Assembly (NCBI RefSeq): GCF_017743995.1
Contig: NZ_JAGHRB010000009.1
Coordinates: 1 to 64,000 of the forward strand
Reading direction: 5' to 3'
DNA: 64,000 bases
DNA from: Ruegeria sp. R13_0
GTDB taxonomy: Bacteria; Pseudomonadota; Alphaproteobacteria; Rhodobacterales; Rhodobacteraceae
Part shown: in pieces, positions 17,732-26,225 of the stretch
Position numbering within the stretch: the first letter of the stretch is position 1
Layout of the letters: every line of letters starts with the position of its first letter
Made by a program: the position numbers and the translations under genes
The notes under the pieces: generated by a model
Database searches by the model: none
Seen by the model: the letters and a program-made list of their open reading frames with translations, nothing else
Told to the model about the DNA's origin: nothing

Positions 17732-17766
17732 ACATGCCGCGACGTTAGACAGCGGCAGAATTGACG

Positions 17767-17820
17767 CGGCGCGGGGCTTTTGTTTGGCTTGACCCAACAC
17801 GAACCCCGCGCCGTTTTTCT
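17767..17820 (+). terminator. Strong GC-rich hairpin with T tract
   Basis: CGGCGCGGGG (17767-17776) pairs perfectly with CCCCGCGCCG (17804-17813), followed by TTTTTCTTT. The 27-base loop is unusually long for a terminator and contains a smaller hairpin. It sits between the Ala-rich gene and the dehydrogenase gene and could mark the 3' end of a short untranslated RNA. Confidence 0.6.
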
Positions 17821-17874
17821 TTGCCATCAGGCTTACCCCTGATCCGGAGAAACGCGCAATTCAAGGACTGACCA

Positions 17875-18903
17875 ATGACCGACTTGCCCTCTACCATGCG
17901 CGCCGTTGTCCTGAAACATGACGGCTATTCCGGCACCATGACAGGCCCCACAATCACAGACGCGTCTGAGTGGTTGGTCGATGCCGAATTGCCCGTCCCT
18001 ACCCCCGGCCCCGGACAGGTTCTGATCCGGCTGCGCACTGCCTCGGTAAATCCGTCAGACATTCACTTCATCAAAGGCGAATACGGCCAACCCCGTGTCA
18101 AAGGTACCGCTGCGGGCTTTGAAGGGTGCGGACATGTTGTAGCAACGGGCAAAGGGGCGGAAGGTCTACAAGGCCTGCGCGTCGCCTTTGTCGCTGCCGG
18201 ATCGGGGGCTTGGGCGGAATATGTCGTAACCCAGATGCAAATGTGCATCCCTCTGCGCCCTGACATCTCGGACGATGACGGGGCTGCGCAGATCGTCAAC
18301 CCGCTGACCGCGATGGCTATGGTTGATATAGCCAACGAAGACGGCGACGCGTTTGTCGTTTCAGCCGCCACCAGCCAATTGGGTAAGCTGATGTGCAGCC
18401 TTGGGCGGGATCTGGGCTTGAAGCCCATCGCTATGGTGCGGCGCGCTGAGACTGCTCCGATGCTGAAAGAGCTTGGGGCTGCGGAAGTTCTGGTCACAAC
18501 GGACCCTGACGTTGCGCGCCAATTTGCCGAACTGAGCGCCAAGCTGAAGCCCCGCGTCTTTCTCGACGCTGTCATGGACCCTCTGTCCGAGCAGATTTTC
18601 TGCGCCATGCCCAATCGCGCGCGCTGGATTTGCTATGGCAAACTCGGCAGCGACGCCCCGACCCTGACCCAAACCGGGCAGCTGATCTTCATGGGCAAAC
18701 GGATCGAAGGATTCTGGCTGACCAACTGGATGATGACCACCCCTCCGGCCGATCAGATGCGCGTTGTGACCGAGGTTCAGGCGCGTTTCGCAGACGGGCG
18801 TTGGAAAACAGATGTGTCCGAGCGTCTGACACTGGGCGATCTGATCTCCAACCTAGCGGACGCTTTGAAAACGAGTGACGGGAAGGTGATGATCACGCCC
18901 TAA
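17875..18903 (+). CDS. MDR-family zinc-binding-type alcohol dehydrogenase/quinone reductase
   Basis: 342 residues with the medium-chain dehydrogenase layout. The GroES-like N-terminal half has PTPGPGQVLIRLRTASVNPSDIHFIKGEYG and GFEGCGHVVATG; the NAD(P) half follows from about residue 150 (VVSAATSQLGKLMCSLGRDLGLKPIAMVRR). The usual zinc-binding cysteines are absent, as in quinone oxidoreductase members. The cofactor glycine motif is weak (AATSQLGK). It probably reduces an enone or quinone; the substrate is unknown. It is a single gene converging on rpsI across a shared terminator. Confidence 0.82.
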   Translation: MTDLPSTMRAVVLKHDGYSGTMTGPTITDASEWLVDAELPVPTPGPGQVLIRLRTASVNPSDIHFIKGEYGQPRVKGTAAGFEGCGHVVATGKGAEGLQGLRVAFVAAGSGAWAEYVVTQMQMCIPLRPDISDDDGAAQIVNPLTAMAMVDIANEDGDAFVVSAATSQLGKLMCSLGRDLGLKPIAMVRRAETAPMLKELGAAEVLVTTDPDVARQFAELSAKLKPRVFLDAVMDPLSEQIFCAMPNRARWICYGKLGSDAPTLTQTGQLIFMGKRIEGFWLTNWMMTTPPADQMRVVTEVQARFADGRWKTDVSERLTLGDLISNLADALKTSDGKVMITP

Positions 18904-18917
18904 CCCTATGAAAAGAA

Positions 18918-18945
18918 AAAAGGGCCCGCACATGCGAGCCCTTTT
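18918..18945. terminator. Bidirectional terminator between dehydrogenase gene and rpsI
   Basis: AAAAGGGC (18918-18925) pairs with GCCCTTTT (18938-18945) around a 12-base loop that can itself pair GCA/TGC. Both strands end in a T run, so it should serve the converging dehydrogenase and rplM-rpsI transcripts. Confidence 0.8.
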
Positions 18946-18966
18946 GAAATTCGTAGTTCGCAACGA

Positions 18967-19452
18967 TTAACGCTTCGAGAACTGGAACGAACGACGCGCT
19001 TTGCGCTTACCGTATTTCTTACGTTCCACAACACGGCTGTCGCGGGTCAGGAAGCCAGCGGCTTTCAGAGCACCACGCAGCGACGGATCGTACAGCTGCA
19101 GCGCTTTCGAGATGCCGTGCTTGACCGCACCGGCCTGACCGGTCAGGCCACCGCCTTTGACGGTTGCAACAACGTCGAACTCACCTTCCACACCGGCAAC
19201 CTGGAACGGCTGGCGCAGGATCAGCTGCAGAACCGGACGCGCGAAGTACTTGTCCTGGTCTTTGCCGTTCACGGTGACCTTGCCGGAACCCGGCTTGATC
19301 CAAACGCGGGCAACAGCGTCTTTACGCTTGCCGGTGGCATAGGAGCGGCCCAGCTCGTCGCGTACGGGTTCACGTACGATGACTTCTTCGGCCACGGTTT
19401 CAACGCCTGCGACGGCGCTCAGCTCTTCGAGAGTATTGATCTGATCAGCCAT
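18967..19452 (-). CDS. rpsI: 30S ribosomal protein S9
   Basis: 161 residues; the last ~128 are the conserved S9 domain ([40 protein letters not shown]) ending in the invariant SFQFSKR tail that reaches the ribosomal P site. The acidic ~35-residue N-terminal extension ([18 protein letters not shown]) is typical of alphaproteobacterial S9. It is the second gene of the rplM-rpsI operon, six bases after rplM, and is followed by a bidirectional terminator. Confidence 0.98.
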   Translation of the reverse strand: MADQINTLEELSAVAGVETVAEEVIVREPVRDELGRSYATGKRKDAVARVWIKPGSGKVTVNGKDQDKYFARPVLQLILRQPFQVAGVEGEFDVVATVKGGGLTGQAGAVKHGISKALQLYDPSLRGALKAAGFLTRDSRVVERKKYGKRKARRSFQFSKR

Positions 19453-19458
19453 CGGTCA

Positions 19459-19917
19459 TTAGCTCCGGGTGTTTTTCTTGTTCATGGACTTAACGTCCAG
19501 AACTTCGGGCGCTTGCGCCTCATGAGGATGCTCGGCACCGGCGTAAACGCGCAGGTTGGTCATTTGCTGACGCGCCAGACGGTTGCCCGGCAGCATGCGC
19601 TTGACCGCCTGGGTCACGACGCGCTCGGGGTGGGCACCTTCCAGGATCTGCTGTTTGGTGCGCGACTTGATGCCGCCCGGGTGGCCAGTGTGCCAATAGA
19701 AGTTCTCTTCGCGCTTCTTGCCGGTCATCTGGATTTTGTCAGCGTTGATCACGATGACGTTGTCGCCCATGTCCATGTTCGGGGTGAACGACGCTTTGTG
19801 CTTGCCACGCAGGCGCATGGCGACGATCGAGGCAAGACGGCCCAGAACAACGCCCTCGGCGTCGATCAGGATCCATTTCTTGTCGATGTCTGCAGGTGTT
19901 GCAGAAAAGGTTTTCAT
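19459..19917 (-). CDS. rplM: 50S ribosomal protein L13
   Basis: 152 residues, standard length. It starts [30 protein letters not shown] and carries [14 protein letters not shown]-like, GGIKSRT and [23 protein letters not shown] signatures of L13. It is the first gene of the operon with rpsI. About 230 bases separate it from the divergent SnoaL-like gene and should hold the promoter. Confidence 0.98.
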   Translation of the reverse strand: MKTFSATPADIDKKWILIDAEGVVLGRLASIVAMRLRGKHKASFTPNMDMGDNVIVINADKIQMTGKKREENFYWHTGHPGGIKSRTKQQILEGAHPERVVTQAVKRMLPGNRLARQQMTNLRVYAGAEHPHEAQAPEVLDVKSMNKKNTRS

Positions 19918-20147
19918 GGCAGGATAGTCCTGTTTGATGTGAAAGACCGCCCCAAGACAGAGCGGTCCGAATTCGATGGACGGGTTCTATGACCTAGGGA
20001 TGTGCAGGTCAACCACCACAAATCAATTTTAACAATGTAAAAACAATGCTTTATAAAATGGGTATTATTTTACCCCACATTTCTAACCCCTGTCCGCTTA
20101 GCTGTTCGAGCCCTTCATCGCGGAGACCTTGCACCAAAGAGGTTCAG

Positions 20148-20513
20148 ATGCCCACACTAACCCATGTAATTTCCGACTACGGCGCCGCTTGGCAAGAGCA
20201 TGATGACGCCGCCCGATTGGCCTTGCTGATCCGCTGTTTTGCTGTAGACGGTCGCTATGTCGACCCTACGGCCGATGTCAGTGGGCGGGACGCGCTGAGT
20301 AAACATATCGGTGAAGTTTTGGATAGCTCGAAAGGTCGCGTGGAGCTGACCAGCAAACCGGTTTCGCACCACAACGTTGTGCACTTTACTTGGCACATGA
20401 TCGACGCGGATGGGGCCGAGATGGTCGCTGGCCACGATTTCATTCAGTTGGGCGAAGACGGAAAGATAGCGTCTTTGTCTGGCTTTTTCGGCGACCCTCA
20501 GCCTTTGGGCTGA
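20148..20513 (+). CDS. SnoaL-like (NTF2 fold) protein
   Basis: 121 residues from the ATG at 20148 (AGAGG upstream); the open frame extends 34 codons further without support. The pattern of an early helix with AAWQEHDDAARLALLIRCF, DGRYVDPTADVSGRDALSKHIGE, then beta strands with VVHFTWHMIDADGAEMVAGHDFIQLGEDGKIASLSGFFG is a SnoaL-like NTF2 domain. Members bind small hydrophobic ligands or act as isomerases and cyclases. The substrate is unknown. It is a single gene. Confidence 0.8.
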   Translation: MPTLTHVISDYGAAWQEHDDAARLALLIRCFAVDGRYVDPTADVSGRDALSKHIGEVLDSSKGRVELTSKPVSHHNVVHFTWHMIDADGAEMVAGHDFIQLGEDGKIASLSGFFGDPQPLG

Positions 20514-20575
20514 TTGGTTGGACGCTGATGTTGGTGCCCAAGTCTGCGATTTTCTTAGATCGCGCGACTTCTCTA

Positions 20576-21388
20576 TCAAACCAATACACTACCCCACTTT
20601 ACATCAAAAACTTGAGCGTCAACTTGATCTCGCACTATTATTGAGAACGTATCAGCCAGATGATCTTCGTTGAATTCAATACCGAAAACCGGAAAAGACT
20701 TATTGTCTGCAGAATCTTTCGCGAACGCGTCTGCAAAGTTACCGCGAACCGAGGTCTCGCGAACTAGGCCTGCCAATAGGTCAGCGGCTTGAAGTGGAAG
20801 AAACTGTTTATCGTCGCCGAACACTGGTTTTCTTCCATACAAGTTGCGAACGTTGTCGGAGCGGTTGCAGATATATTCGTCCCAGAAGCCCATAATGGCC
20901 CGTTGCTCTCCCACTTGTTCGTCAAAAAAGAAATCGATGGGTTCGGTAGCAGGGACGATTTCCGGGAATTCAGACCGTGACGAATGAAACTTGTCCATCA
21001 TACAACGAAATGCAACGTGGTAAGGGTTTTTCAATCTTCCGAAGTCGACGGATTGAGCTGCCGGTATTTGTATTCTGCGAACAGCGTTTATTACATCGTT
21101 TGTGTTGATGCGGCAGAAGATGCCAAACATGGCGTGCTCATGGACAATATTTTCAAAGATCTTGATTCTTTCGCGGCGTTCCGGATTGGATGCCATTTGA
21201 TTGTATTTAAAGTGATAGCTATTTGCCTTGTGGTCTAGAACACCAAACCTCCTGAGGCCTCGCTCCCACTCTCGTGAGAATTTGGCCCAACGTTCGGCGC
21301 TTGAAACGTAGCCACCGAGAACAAACACGCCGCCAGGTGCATAACTTTCGTCAATGAATGCCTGTAACGCCATAGATCGATTCGACAT
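20576..21388 (-). CDS. DUF3800 domain-containing protein, AT-rich
   Basis: 270 residues. The N-terminus LQAFIDESYAPGGVFVLGGYVS is the DUF3800 opening (F-x-DES, an RNase H-like acidic strand). Further acidic positions occur in IDFFFDEQ near residue 155, and FLPLQAADLLAGLVRE near residue 205 matches the family's C-terminal 'QxADxxAG' element. Biochemical activity is not established; a metal-dependent nuclease is suspected from the fold, and the genes often sit in islands. This gene and its flanks (20575-20645, 21389-21509) are visibly richer in A+T than neighbouring DNA, suggesting acquisition by transfer. Confidence 0.82.
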   Translation of the reverse strand: MSNRSMALQAFIDESYAPGGVFVLGGYVSSAERWAKFSREWERGLRRFGVLDHKANSYHFKYNQMASNPERRERIKIFENIVHEHAMFGIFCRINTNDVINAVRRIQIPAAQSVDFGRLKNPYHVAFRCMMDKFHSSRSEFPEIVPATEPIDFFFDEQVGEQRAIMGFWDEYICNRSDNVRNLYGRKPVFGDDKQFLPLQAADLLAGLVRETSVRGNFADAFAKDSADNKSFPVFGIEFNEDHLADTFSIIVRDQVDAQVFDVKWGSVLV

Positions 21389-21509
21389 TAGCCAGATTAA
21401 ACTCAGTTAATTTGCTGATTTATCAACAGTGTAATATGTATTCATGAATTTCGAACTTTAGTCTTACTTTAGTTCGAATTCAATTTAACAAGAAAGAAAG
21501 TGTCTGTTT

Positions 21510-22913
21510 TTAAACGCTGATTTGCTCGGGCGGATTGTCCAGCAAAGCCCGTAGACGGAGCATCGCGTCCTCGAACCGCTGCAGAGAGACATGCCCGTTC
21601 ATGGCAATGCGCACCGCATTCGGGGCGCGCCCGTCCCGCAGCGCGAACTCATCCGCAGATCGCAGTTGAATTCCTTCGCGCTCAGCCGCGCGACTGAAAG
21701 CAGCAGCCCGCCAACCTGACGGCAAATGCAGCCAAACAAACGGCACATCCGGCGCCCAGTTTAGATCGAACCCACCCAGAGCATTCACTGTTACCCGCAC
21801 ATACTCTCCCATCCGCGAGCGCACATCCCGCGCGATTTGGCGCGTGCGAGGGTCAGAGAGCAGCAGCCGGGTCAGTTCGGCCAGCGGCTGTGCCAGGCCA
21901 AAATATCCGTATTCGGCTGAACGGCGCAGATCTACGCTCCGGTCCCTGGGCGCAATGGCAAAGCCGACACGCAAGGACGGTGTCAGCACTTTCGAGATCG
22001 AAGACACGTGCCATCCCCGCTCGGGGGCCAACGCGCGGAAACTGGGTTCTTTTGCGTCTCCCATCCGGTAGCAGTCGTCCTCAACGATCTGCACATCGTA
22101 TTTCCGTGCGATTTCCACGATTTCCTTGCGCCGCTCCAAAGGGGTGTGCAGCCCGGTCGGGTTCTGAACCTCGGGCGAAACACAGACCGCCTGCGCTGGC
22201 GTCTGGCGCAAGACATGCTCCATCGCTGCTGGGTCGATGCCCCATTTGTCCATACGGATGCCAACCGCATCGGCCCGCATCAACTCTGCCGCGCGACGGA
22301 ACCCGGCATAAGAGAGGTCTTCGACCATCACGATCGGTTTGGGACCCTGCAGAATGGTCTGGAATACAAGGCACAGGCCGTTCTGACCGCCGTGTGTCAG
22401 GACAATGTCGTCGTCGCTCAATTTGCCGAGCGGCAGGTCCGACAACCATTCAACAACCGCCTGACGCATGGGTTTATACGCATCGCGTGTCGGGTAGTTC
22501 ATGAACAAAGCCGGATCGGACTGCGCGACTTTCTTTAGACACTCGCGGATCAGAGAAACCTGCCCCATATCCGCAAGCCTCGGGCTGAACAGGCTGACGT
22601 GGTTGGCATTCTGAGCTTCGGCTAGATGAAGCTGCCGAGACCAAACATCGTCCAGAATCGGAGATTTCGGAGGGGCGACAAATGTACCACGTCCGACCTC
22701 AGCTTGTAGCAAACCCTCTTCGGTCAGAATCGTATAGGCCCGCGCGACGGTTCCCGGAGTGATCTGGAGCCGATACGCAAGTTCGCGCACAGGGGGCAGT
22801 TTGGCCCCGATATCTAACGTCTTACTTTCAATCGCTTTTCGTATTGTATCAGCCACTAAGGTGTACTTGGGCCCTTTGGATTTCGGCAGCGACTCCGGCC
22901 AAATTGTATCCAT
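21510..22913 (-). CDS. MocR-family (GntR HTH plus aminotransferase domain) transcriptional regulator
   Basis: 467 residues. A GntR winged helix occupies residues ~10-80 (YTLVADTIRKAIESKTLDIGAKLPPVRELAYRLQITPGTVARAY), then a class I aminotransferase fold with NPTGLHTP, VEDDCYRMG and the PLP-binding lysine in SSISKVLTPSLRVGF. MocR proteins use PLP or its adducts as effector and often regulate the divergent gene. Here that gene encodes a small DUF1127 protein. The start codon lies inside a perfect inverted repeat (AATTGTA-tccat-TACAATT), suggesting autoregulation. Confidence 0.93.
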   Translation of the reverse strand: MDTIWPESLPKSKGPKYTLVADTIRKAIESKTLDIGAKLPPVRELAYRLQITPGTVARAYTILTEEGLLQAEVGRGTFVAPPKSPILDDVWSRQLHLAEAQNANHVSLFSPRLADMGQVSLIRECLKKVAQSDPALFMNYPTRDAYKPMRQAVVEWLSDLPLGKLSDDDIVLTHGGQNGLCLVFQTILQGPKPIVMVEDLSYAGFRRAAELMRADAVGIRMDKWGIDPAAMEHVLRQTPAQAVCVSPEVQNPTGLHTPLERRKEIVEIARKYDVQIVEDDCYRMGDAKEPSFRALAPERGWHVSSISKVLTPSLRVGFAIAPRDRSVDLRRSAEYGYFGLAQPLAELTRLLLSDPRTRQIARDVRSRMGEYVRVTVNALGGFDLNWAPDVPFVWLHLPSGWRAAAFSRAAEREGIQLRSADEFALRDGRAPNAVRIAMNGHVSLQRFEDAMLRLRALLDNPPEQISV

Positions 22914-22996
22914 TACAATTCTTCCTTTGCATTTGACACAATTGCGAATGTATCAAACACATGTACCGAACATTGCTACTTTGTGTCAATACAATT
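22902..22996. promoter_or_regulatory. Repeated half-sites between mocR-type gene and DUF1127 gene
   Basis: AATTGTA (22902-22908) and TACAATT (22914-22920) form a perfect palindrome with a 5-base spacer across the regulator's start codon; TACAATT recurs at 22990-22996. In addition TTGACACAA (22933-22941) and its exact reverse complement TTGTGTCAA (22981-22989) are centred 48 bases apart. This is the multi-site layout expected for a MocR dimer acting on both genes. Confidence 0.55.
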
Positions 22997-23012
22997 TGAA
23001 AGGAATACTGAG

Positions 23013-23240
23013 ATGACACGCACAATGCACACGCCCGCCCTTACACTGCTGAACGCCAGCCCCCGGCTGCCGCTGATCGCTGTGCTGGCCGTGCAGTTTG
23101 CGGCGGCGGTCACTCAATGGGAACGCCGTCGTCGCAGTCGCGTCAATCTGGGAAAGCTGGATGACAGGTTGCTCAAGGACGTGGGCCTGACCCGTCTGCA
23201 AGCCGACCGCGAAATCAAGCGCTATTTCTGGCAGCTTTAA
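23013..23240 (+). CDS. DUF1127 (YjiS-like) small protein
   Basis: 75 residues from the ATG at 23013 (AAAGGA about 9 bases upstream). The C-terminal motif LGKLDDRLLKDVGLTRLQADREIKRYFW is the DUF1127 signature, preceded by an Ala/Val-rich helix and an Arg-rich turn (WERRRRSR). Small DUF1127 proteins in alphaproteobacteria bind RNA or influence phosphate and carbon metabolism and are often stress induced. It is divergent from the MocR gene with a shared operator array, so it is the likely target. Confidence 0.88.
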   Translation: MTRTMHTPALTLLNASPRLPLIAVLAVQFAAAVTQWERRRRSRVNLGKLDDRLLKDVGLTRLQADREIKRYFWQL

Positions 23241-23250
23241 GCCATCCCCA

Positions 23251-23305
23251 GTCCCAAATTCATTTGGGACCTCTTCCCTGGCCGGGGTTCGCCCCGGCCC
23301 TTTTT
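23251..23305 (+). terminator. Tandem hairpins with T tract after the DUF1127 gene
   Basis: GTCCCAAAT (23251-23259) pairs with ATTTGGGAC (23262-23270). GGCCGGGG-TTCG-CCCCGGCC (23280-23299) follows with CTTTTTAT. The second is a textbook intrinsic terminator with a UUCG loop. It abuts the end of the converging thioesterase gene. Confidence 0.88.
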
Positions 23306-23747
23306 ATCCGAATTTTGCAGCCGAAGACCCAGCAGGTGGGATGGAATAGGTCATACTGGCCCGCGCCACGGGTTGATCTGACCCGACCGAGTAAATCAAC
23401 ACATCGCCAACCGCCAGAGTGCGCCCCAGTTTCAGCAAGCGACATTCAGCGATCAGATCCTTACCACCTTCAGGTTTGCGCAAAAAGTCCAGAGAGCTAT
23501 TGGTCGTCACCGCCAAGGACTGACGCCCCTTGCGCGCCAACACCATGGCATAGACGCAAACATCTGCCAGACCGAACATCGACGGCCCTGAAACTGTACC
23601 ACCGGGGCGTAAATGACGGTCCTCGACCACAAGGCGCATGGTGATCGTCTCCTCGGTCAGGTCCTCAACCACGAAATCGCGATGAACCTGTGGGAATACC
23701 TCTTTAAGGTACTGCGACAGCTCGTCTTTGCTTAACGCCAATCCCAT
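23304..23747 (-). CDS. PaaI-type acyl-CoA thioesterase (hotdog fold)
   Basis: 147 residues, a single hotdog domain. RHLRPGGTVSGPSMFGLADVCVYAMVLA holds the helix with the Asp/Gly-rich active-site region, and SLAVTTNSSLDFLRKPEGGKDLIAECRLLKLGRTLAVGDVLIYS is the family's second half. Such enzymes hydrolyse short or aromatic acyl-CoAs. It is divergent from an enoyl-CoA hydratase-family gene across 58 bases, which suggests linked acyl-CoA metabolism. Confidence 0.85.
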   Translation of the reverse strand: MGLALSKDELSQYLKEVFPQVHRDFVVEDLTEETITMRLVVEDRHLRPGGTVSGPSMFGLADVCVYAMVLARKGRQSLAVTTNSSLDFLRKPEGGKDLIAECRLLKLGRTLAVGDVLIYSVGSDQPVARASMTYSIPPAGSSAAKFG

Positions 23748-23805
23748 GCTTCCCCTCCTTCACTTCTCACCCTAGAGTTGGCCCAACAGTCGACAGGAGG
23801 GCAAG

Positions 23806-24591
23806 ATGGCAATTTTGGAACGTAACGACACAGGTGCCATCGCGCGGCTGCACATGAACGCGCCCGAAAGGCTGAACGCGCTGAGCGACGAGATGCTGGC
23901 CGCCTTGCAGTCCGAGTTCGACGCGCTGCGCGATGATCGCTCGATCCGGGCCGTTGTTCTGTCGGGCGAAGGCAAGGCCTTCTGCGCTGGACATGATCTG
24001 AAACAGATGACAGCCGGTCGCCAGTCCGAGGATGGCGGCAAGGTCTATTTCCAAGACCTCTTTAACCGTTGTGCGCAGATGATGATGTCGATTCAGTCCC
24101 TGCCCCAACCCGTTATCGCGCAGGTCCACGGCATTGCCACAGCCGCCGGTTGTCAATTGGTCGCCACCTGCGATCTGGCCGTCGCTGCCGAGGGCACGCG
24201 CTTTGGGGTGAACGGAGTGAATATCGGCCTGTTCTGCTCGACCCCCATGGTCGCGCTCAGCCGCAATATTCCCAGAAAGCAGGCATTTGAGATGCTGACC
24301 ACCGGAGGTTTCCTCTCAGCCGAACGCGCGCAGGAACTGGGGCTAGTCAATCGGGTTGTCCCTGAAACGCAACTCAACGACCAAGCCCTCGCCTTGGCCG
24401 AACAAATCGCAGACAAGCTGGGCATCGCCGTCAAAATCGGGAAAGAGGCGTTTTATCAACAGCTTCAAATGCCGCTGGATCAGGCCTATGCCTATACCGG
24501 AGAGGTAATGGTGCAGAATATGCTGCATCGCGACACCGAAGAAGGCATTTCTGCGTTTATTGAAAAACGCCCGCCGAATTGGTCTCAATAA
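23806..24591 (+). CDS. Enoyl-CoA hydratase/isomerase-family protein
   Basis: 261 residues with the crotonase fold: LNALSDEMLAALQSEF, oxyanion-hole segments AFCAGHDLKQM and GIATAAGCQLVATCDLAVA, and a C-terminal helix ending EKRPPNWSQ. The position that carries a catalytic Glu in true hydratases (after GVNIG) has no acid here, and the sequence resembles ECHDC3-type members. Hydratase activity is therefore uncertain. It sits beside the thioesterase gene on the opposite strand. Confidence 0.85.
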   Translation: MAILERNDTGAIARLHMNAPERLNALSDEMLAALQSEFDALRDDRSIRAVVLSGEGKAFCAGHDLKQMTAGRQSEDGGKVYFQDLFNRCAQMMMSIQSLPQPVIAQVHGIATAAGCQLVATCDLAVAAEGTRFGVNGVNIGLFCSTPMVALSRNIPRKQAFEMLTTGGFLSAERAQELGLVNRVVPETQLNDQALALAEQIADKLGIAVKIGKEAFYQQLQMPLDQAYAYTGEVMVQNMLHRDTEEGISAFIEKRPPNWSQ

Positions 24592-24680
24592 GGCTATTAT
24601 TCCGAACATTTTTCACCACTGTTGTCATTTTTGCACTTTTCAAAAGGGCAACACTGTGGCAATGCTGGGTCGAGGCTAAG

Positions 24681-24794
24681 GCTTCAGCACACTTTTGGGT
24701 CGCCGTGGGCGGAAGGTCCCTCCAAGCTGGTTTCTCTCACTAGCGTTGACATTCCCGCAGCGGCGACCCCAAGACCTCCCCTAAATTCTGAAGC
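24681..24794. ncRNA. Candidate structured RNA or long leader before trmFO
   Basis: Two exact nested inverted repeats: GCTTCAG (24681-24687) with CTGAAGC (24788-24794), and inside them GGGTCGCCG (24697-24705) with CGGCGACCC (24761-24769). The 55-base apical part is GC-rich. Strand is undetermined. It does not match the conserved SRP, 6S or RNase P cores I know. It could be a cis-acting leader of trmFO, a free small RNA, or a decayed element. Confidence 0.4.
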
Positions 24795-24847
24795 ATTTGA
24801 CGGTTGCTCAGTTGCGCCTGCTTGGGCTCTGCCCTATGTGGCAGCGC

Positions 24848-26188
24848 ATGACACAAGCATTGCATATCGTGGGCGGCGGCATGGCCGGGTCCGAGGCCGC
24901 ATGGCAGGCGGCGAAAATGGGCGTGGATGTTGTGATCCACGAAATGCGCCCCACCGTGGGCACCTTTGCGCACCAGACCGGCAATCTGGCCGAGATGGTG
25001 TGCTCCAACTCGTTCCGCTCGGACGATGATGAGCAAAACGCCGTGGGTCTGCTGCATTGGGAGATGCGCGCCGCAAACGGCTTGATCATGACGACCGCCG
25101 ATGCCCACCGCCTGCCCGCAGGCGGGGCGCTGGCCGTCGACCGCGACCCTTTTGCCGAGGCGGTCACCGCTAAACTGCGCGCGCATCCCCGGATCACGGT
25201 GACGGATGAAGAGGTTACCTCACTTCCCGACGACGGCCAGTGGATCTTTGCCACCGGCCCCCTGACCTCAGCCAAGCTGGGTGAAGCCATCCAAGCCGAA
25301 ACCGGTTCGGACGCGCTGGCGTTTTTTGATGCCATCGCGCCGATTGTCTATGCCGAGAGCATCGACATGAGCAAAGCCTGGATGCAGTCTCGCTATGACA
25401 AAGGCGAGACCGAGGAAGAGCGTACTGCCTATCTGAACTGCCCCATGGATCGCGATCAGTACGAGGCTTTCATTGATGCCCTTCTGGCCGCTGATAAAAC
25501 CGAGTTCCACGAGGGCGAGACCGCAGGCTACTTCGATGGCTGCCTGCCGATCGAGGTGATGTCAGAACGGGGTCGTGAGACCCTGCGCCACGGGCCGATG
25601 AAACCCGTCGGCCTGACCAACCCCCATCAGCCGGACGTGAAACCTCATGCCGTTGTGCAGCTGCGCCGCGACAACGCGCTTGGCACGCTGTTCAACATCG
25701 TGGGGTTCCAAACCAAGATGAAATACGGTGCACAGGCTGAGGTTTTCCGCATGATCCCCGGCCTGGAGAACGCCAGTTTCGCACGTCTTGGCGGAATACA
25801 TCGCAACACGTTCATCAACTCTCCGACCTTGCTCGACGCGCAGATGCGGTTGAAATCAAAGCCGAACATCCGCTTCGCCGGTCAGATCACCGGTGTCGAA
25901 GGCTATGTCGAAAGCGCGGCTATGGGGCTTTTGGCAGGTCGAATGGCGGCCGCTGAAATTCTGGGCCGCACCCTGCCCGAGGTACCGCAAGACAGCGCTA
26001 TGGGCGCATTGATTCATCACATCACCGGCGGCGCCGAGGCCAAGACGTTTCAGCCCATGAACGTCAATTTCGGCCTGTTCCGCCCTGTGGATGGCCTGAA
26101 AGGTGGCCGCCGGGGACGCAAAGACCGCTACAAAGCCTACACCGACCGCGCCAAGGCTGAATGGACGGAGTGGCTCGCGCAAAGCTGA
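24848..26188 (+). CDS. trmFO: Folate-dependent tRNA (uracil-54-C5)-methyltransferase TrmFO
   Basis: 446 residues from the ATG at 24848; 17 upstream codons are open but unlike the family. FAD-binding [15 protein letters not shown] opens the protein, followed by [16 protein letters not shown] and, near residue 200, [14 protein letters not shown]; later [11 protein letters not shown] and [19 protein letters not shown] are TrmFO hallmarks. It makes ribothymidine at position 54 using methylenetetrahydrofolate and FADH2. There is no strong Shine-Dalgarno sequence before the start. It leads into a methyltransferase and gluQRS on the same strand. Confidence 0.96.
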   Translation: MTQALHIVGGGMAGSEAAWQAAKMGVDVVIHEMRPTVGTFAHQTGNLAEMVCSNSFRSDDDEQNAVGLLHWEMRAANGLIMTTADAHRLPAGGALAVDRDPFAEAVTAKLRAHPRITVTDEEVTSLPDDGQWIFATGPLTSAKLGEAIQAETGSDALAFFDAIAPIVYAESIDMSKAWMQSRYDKGETEEERTAYLNCPMDRDQYEAFIDALLAADKTEFHEGETAGYFDGCLPIEVMSERGRETLRHGPMKPVGLTNPHQPDVKPHAVVQLRRDNALGTLFNIVGFQTKMKYGAQAEVFRMIPGLENASFARLGGIHRNTFINSPTLLDAQMRLKSKPNIRFAGQITGVEGYVESAAMGLLAGRMAAAEILGRTLPEVPQDSAMGALIHHITGGAEAKTFQPMNVNFGLFRPVDGLKGGRRGRKDRYKAYTDRAKAEWTEWLAQS

Positions 26189-26225
26189 CTGGACGATAGA
26201 CGATCCAACGGCTTAACATGCAGTT

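Noticed and set aside
23806-24591. Enoyl-CoA hydratase-family gene as dmdD
   Set aside because: No other dmd gene is adjacent, and the catalytic Glu position is not conserved.
24681-24794. Assignment as SRP RNA or 6S RNA
   Set aside because: The conserved SRP GGAA-loop helix and the 6S bubble sequence are not recognisable; only the nested stems are supported.
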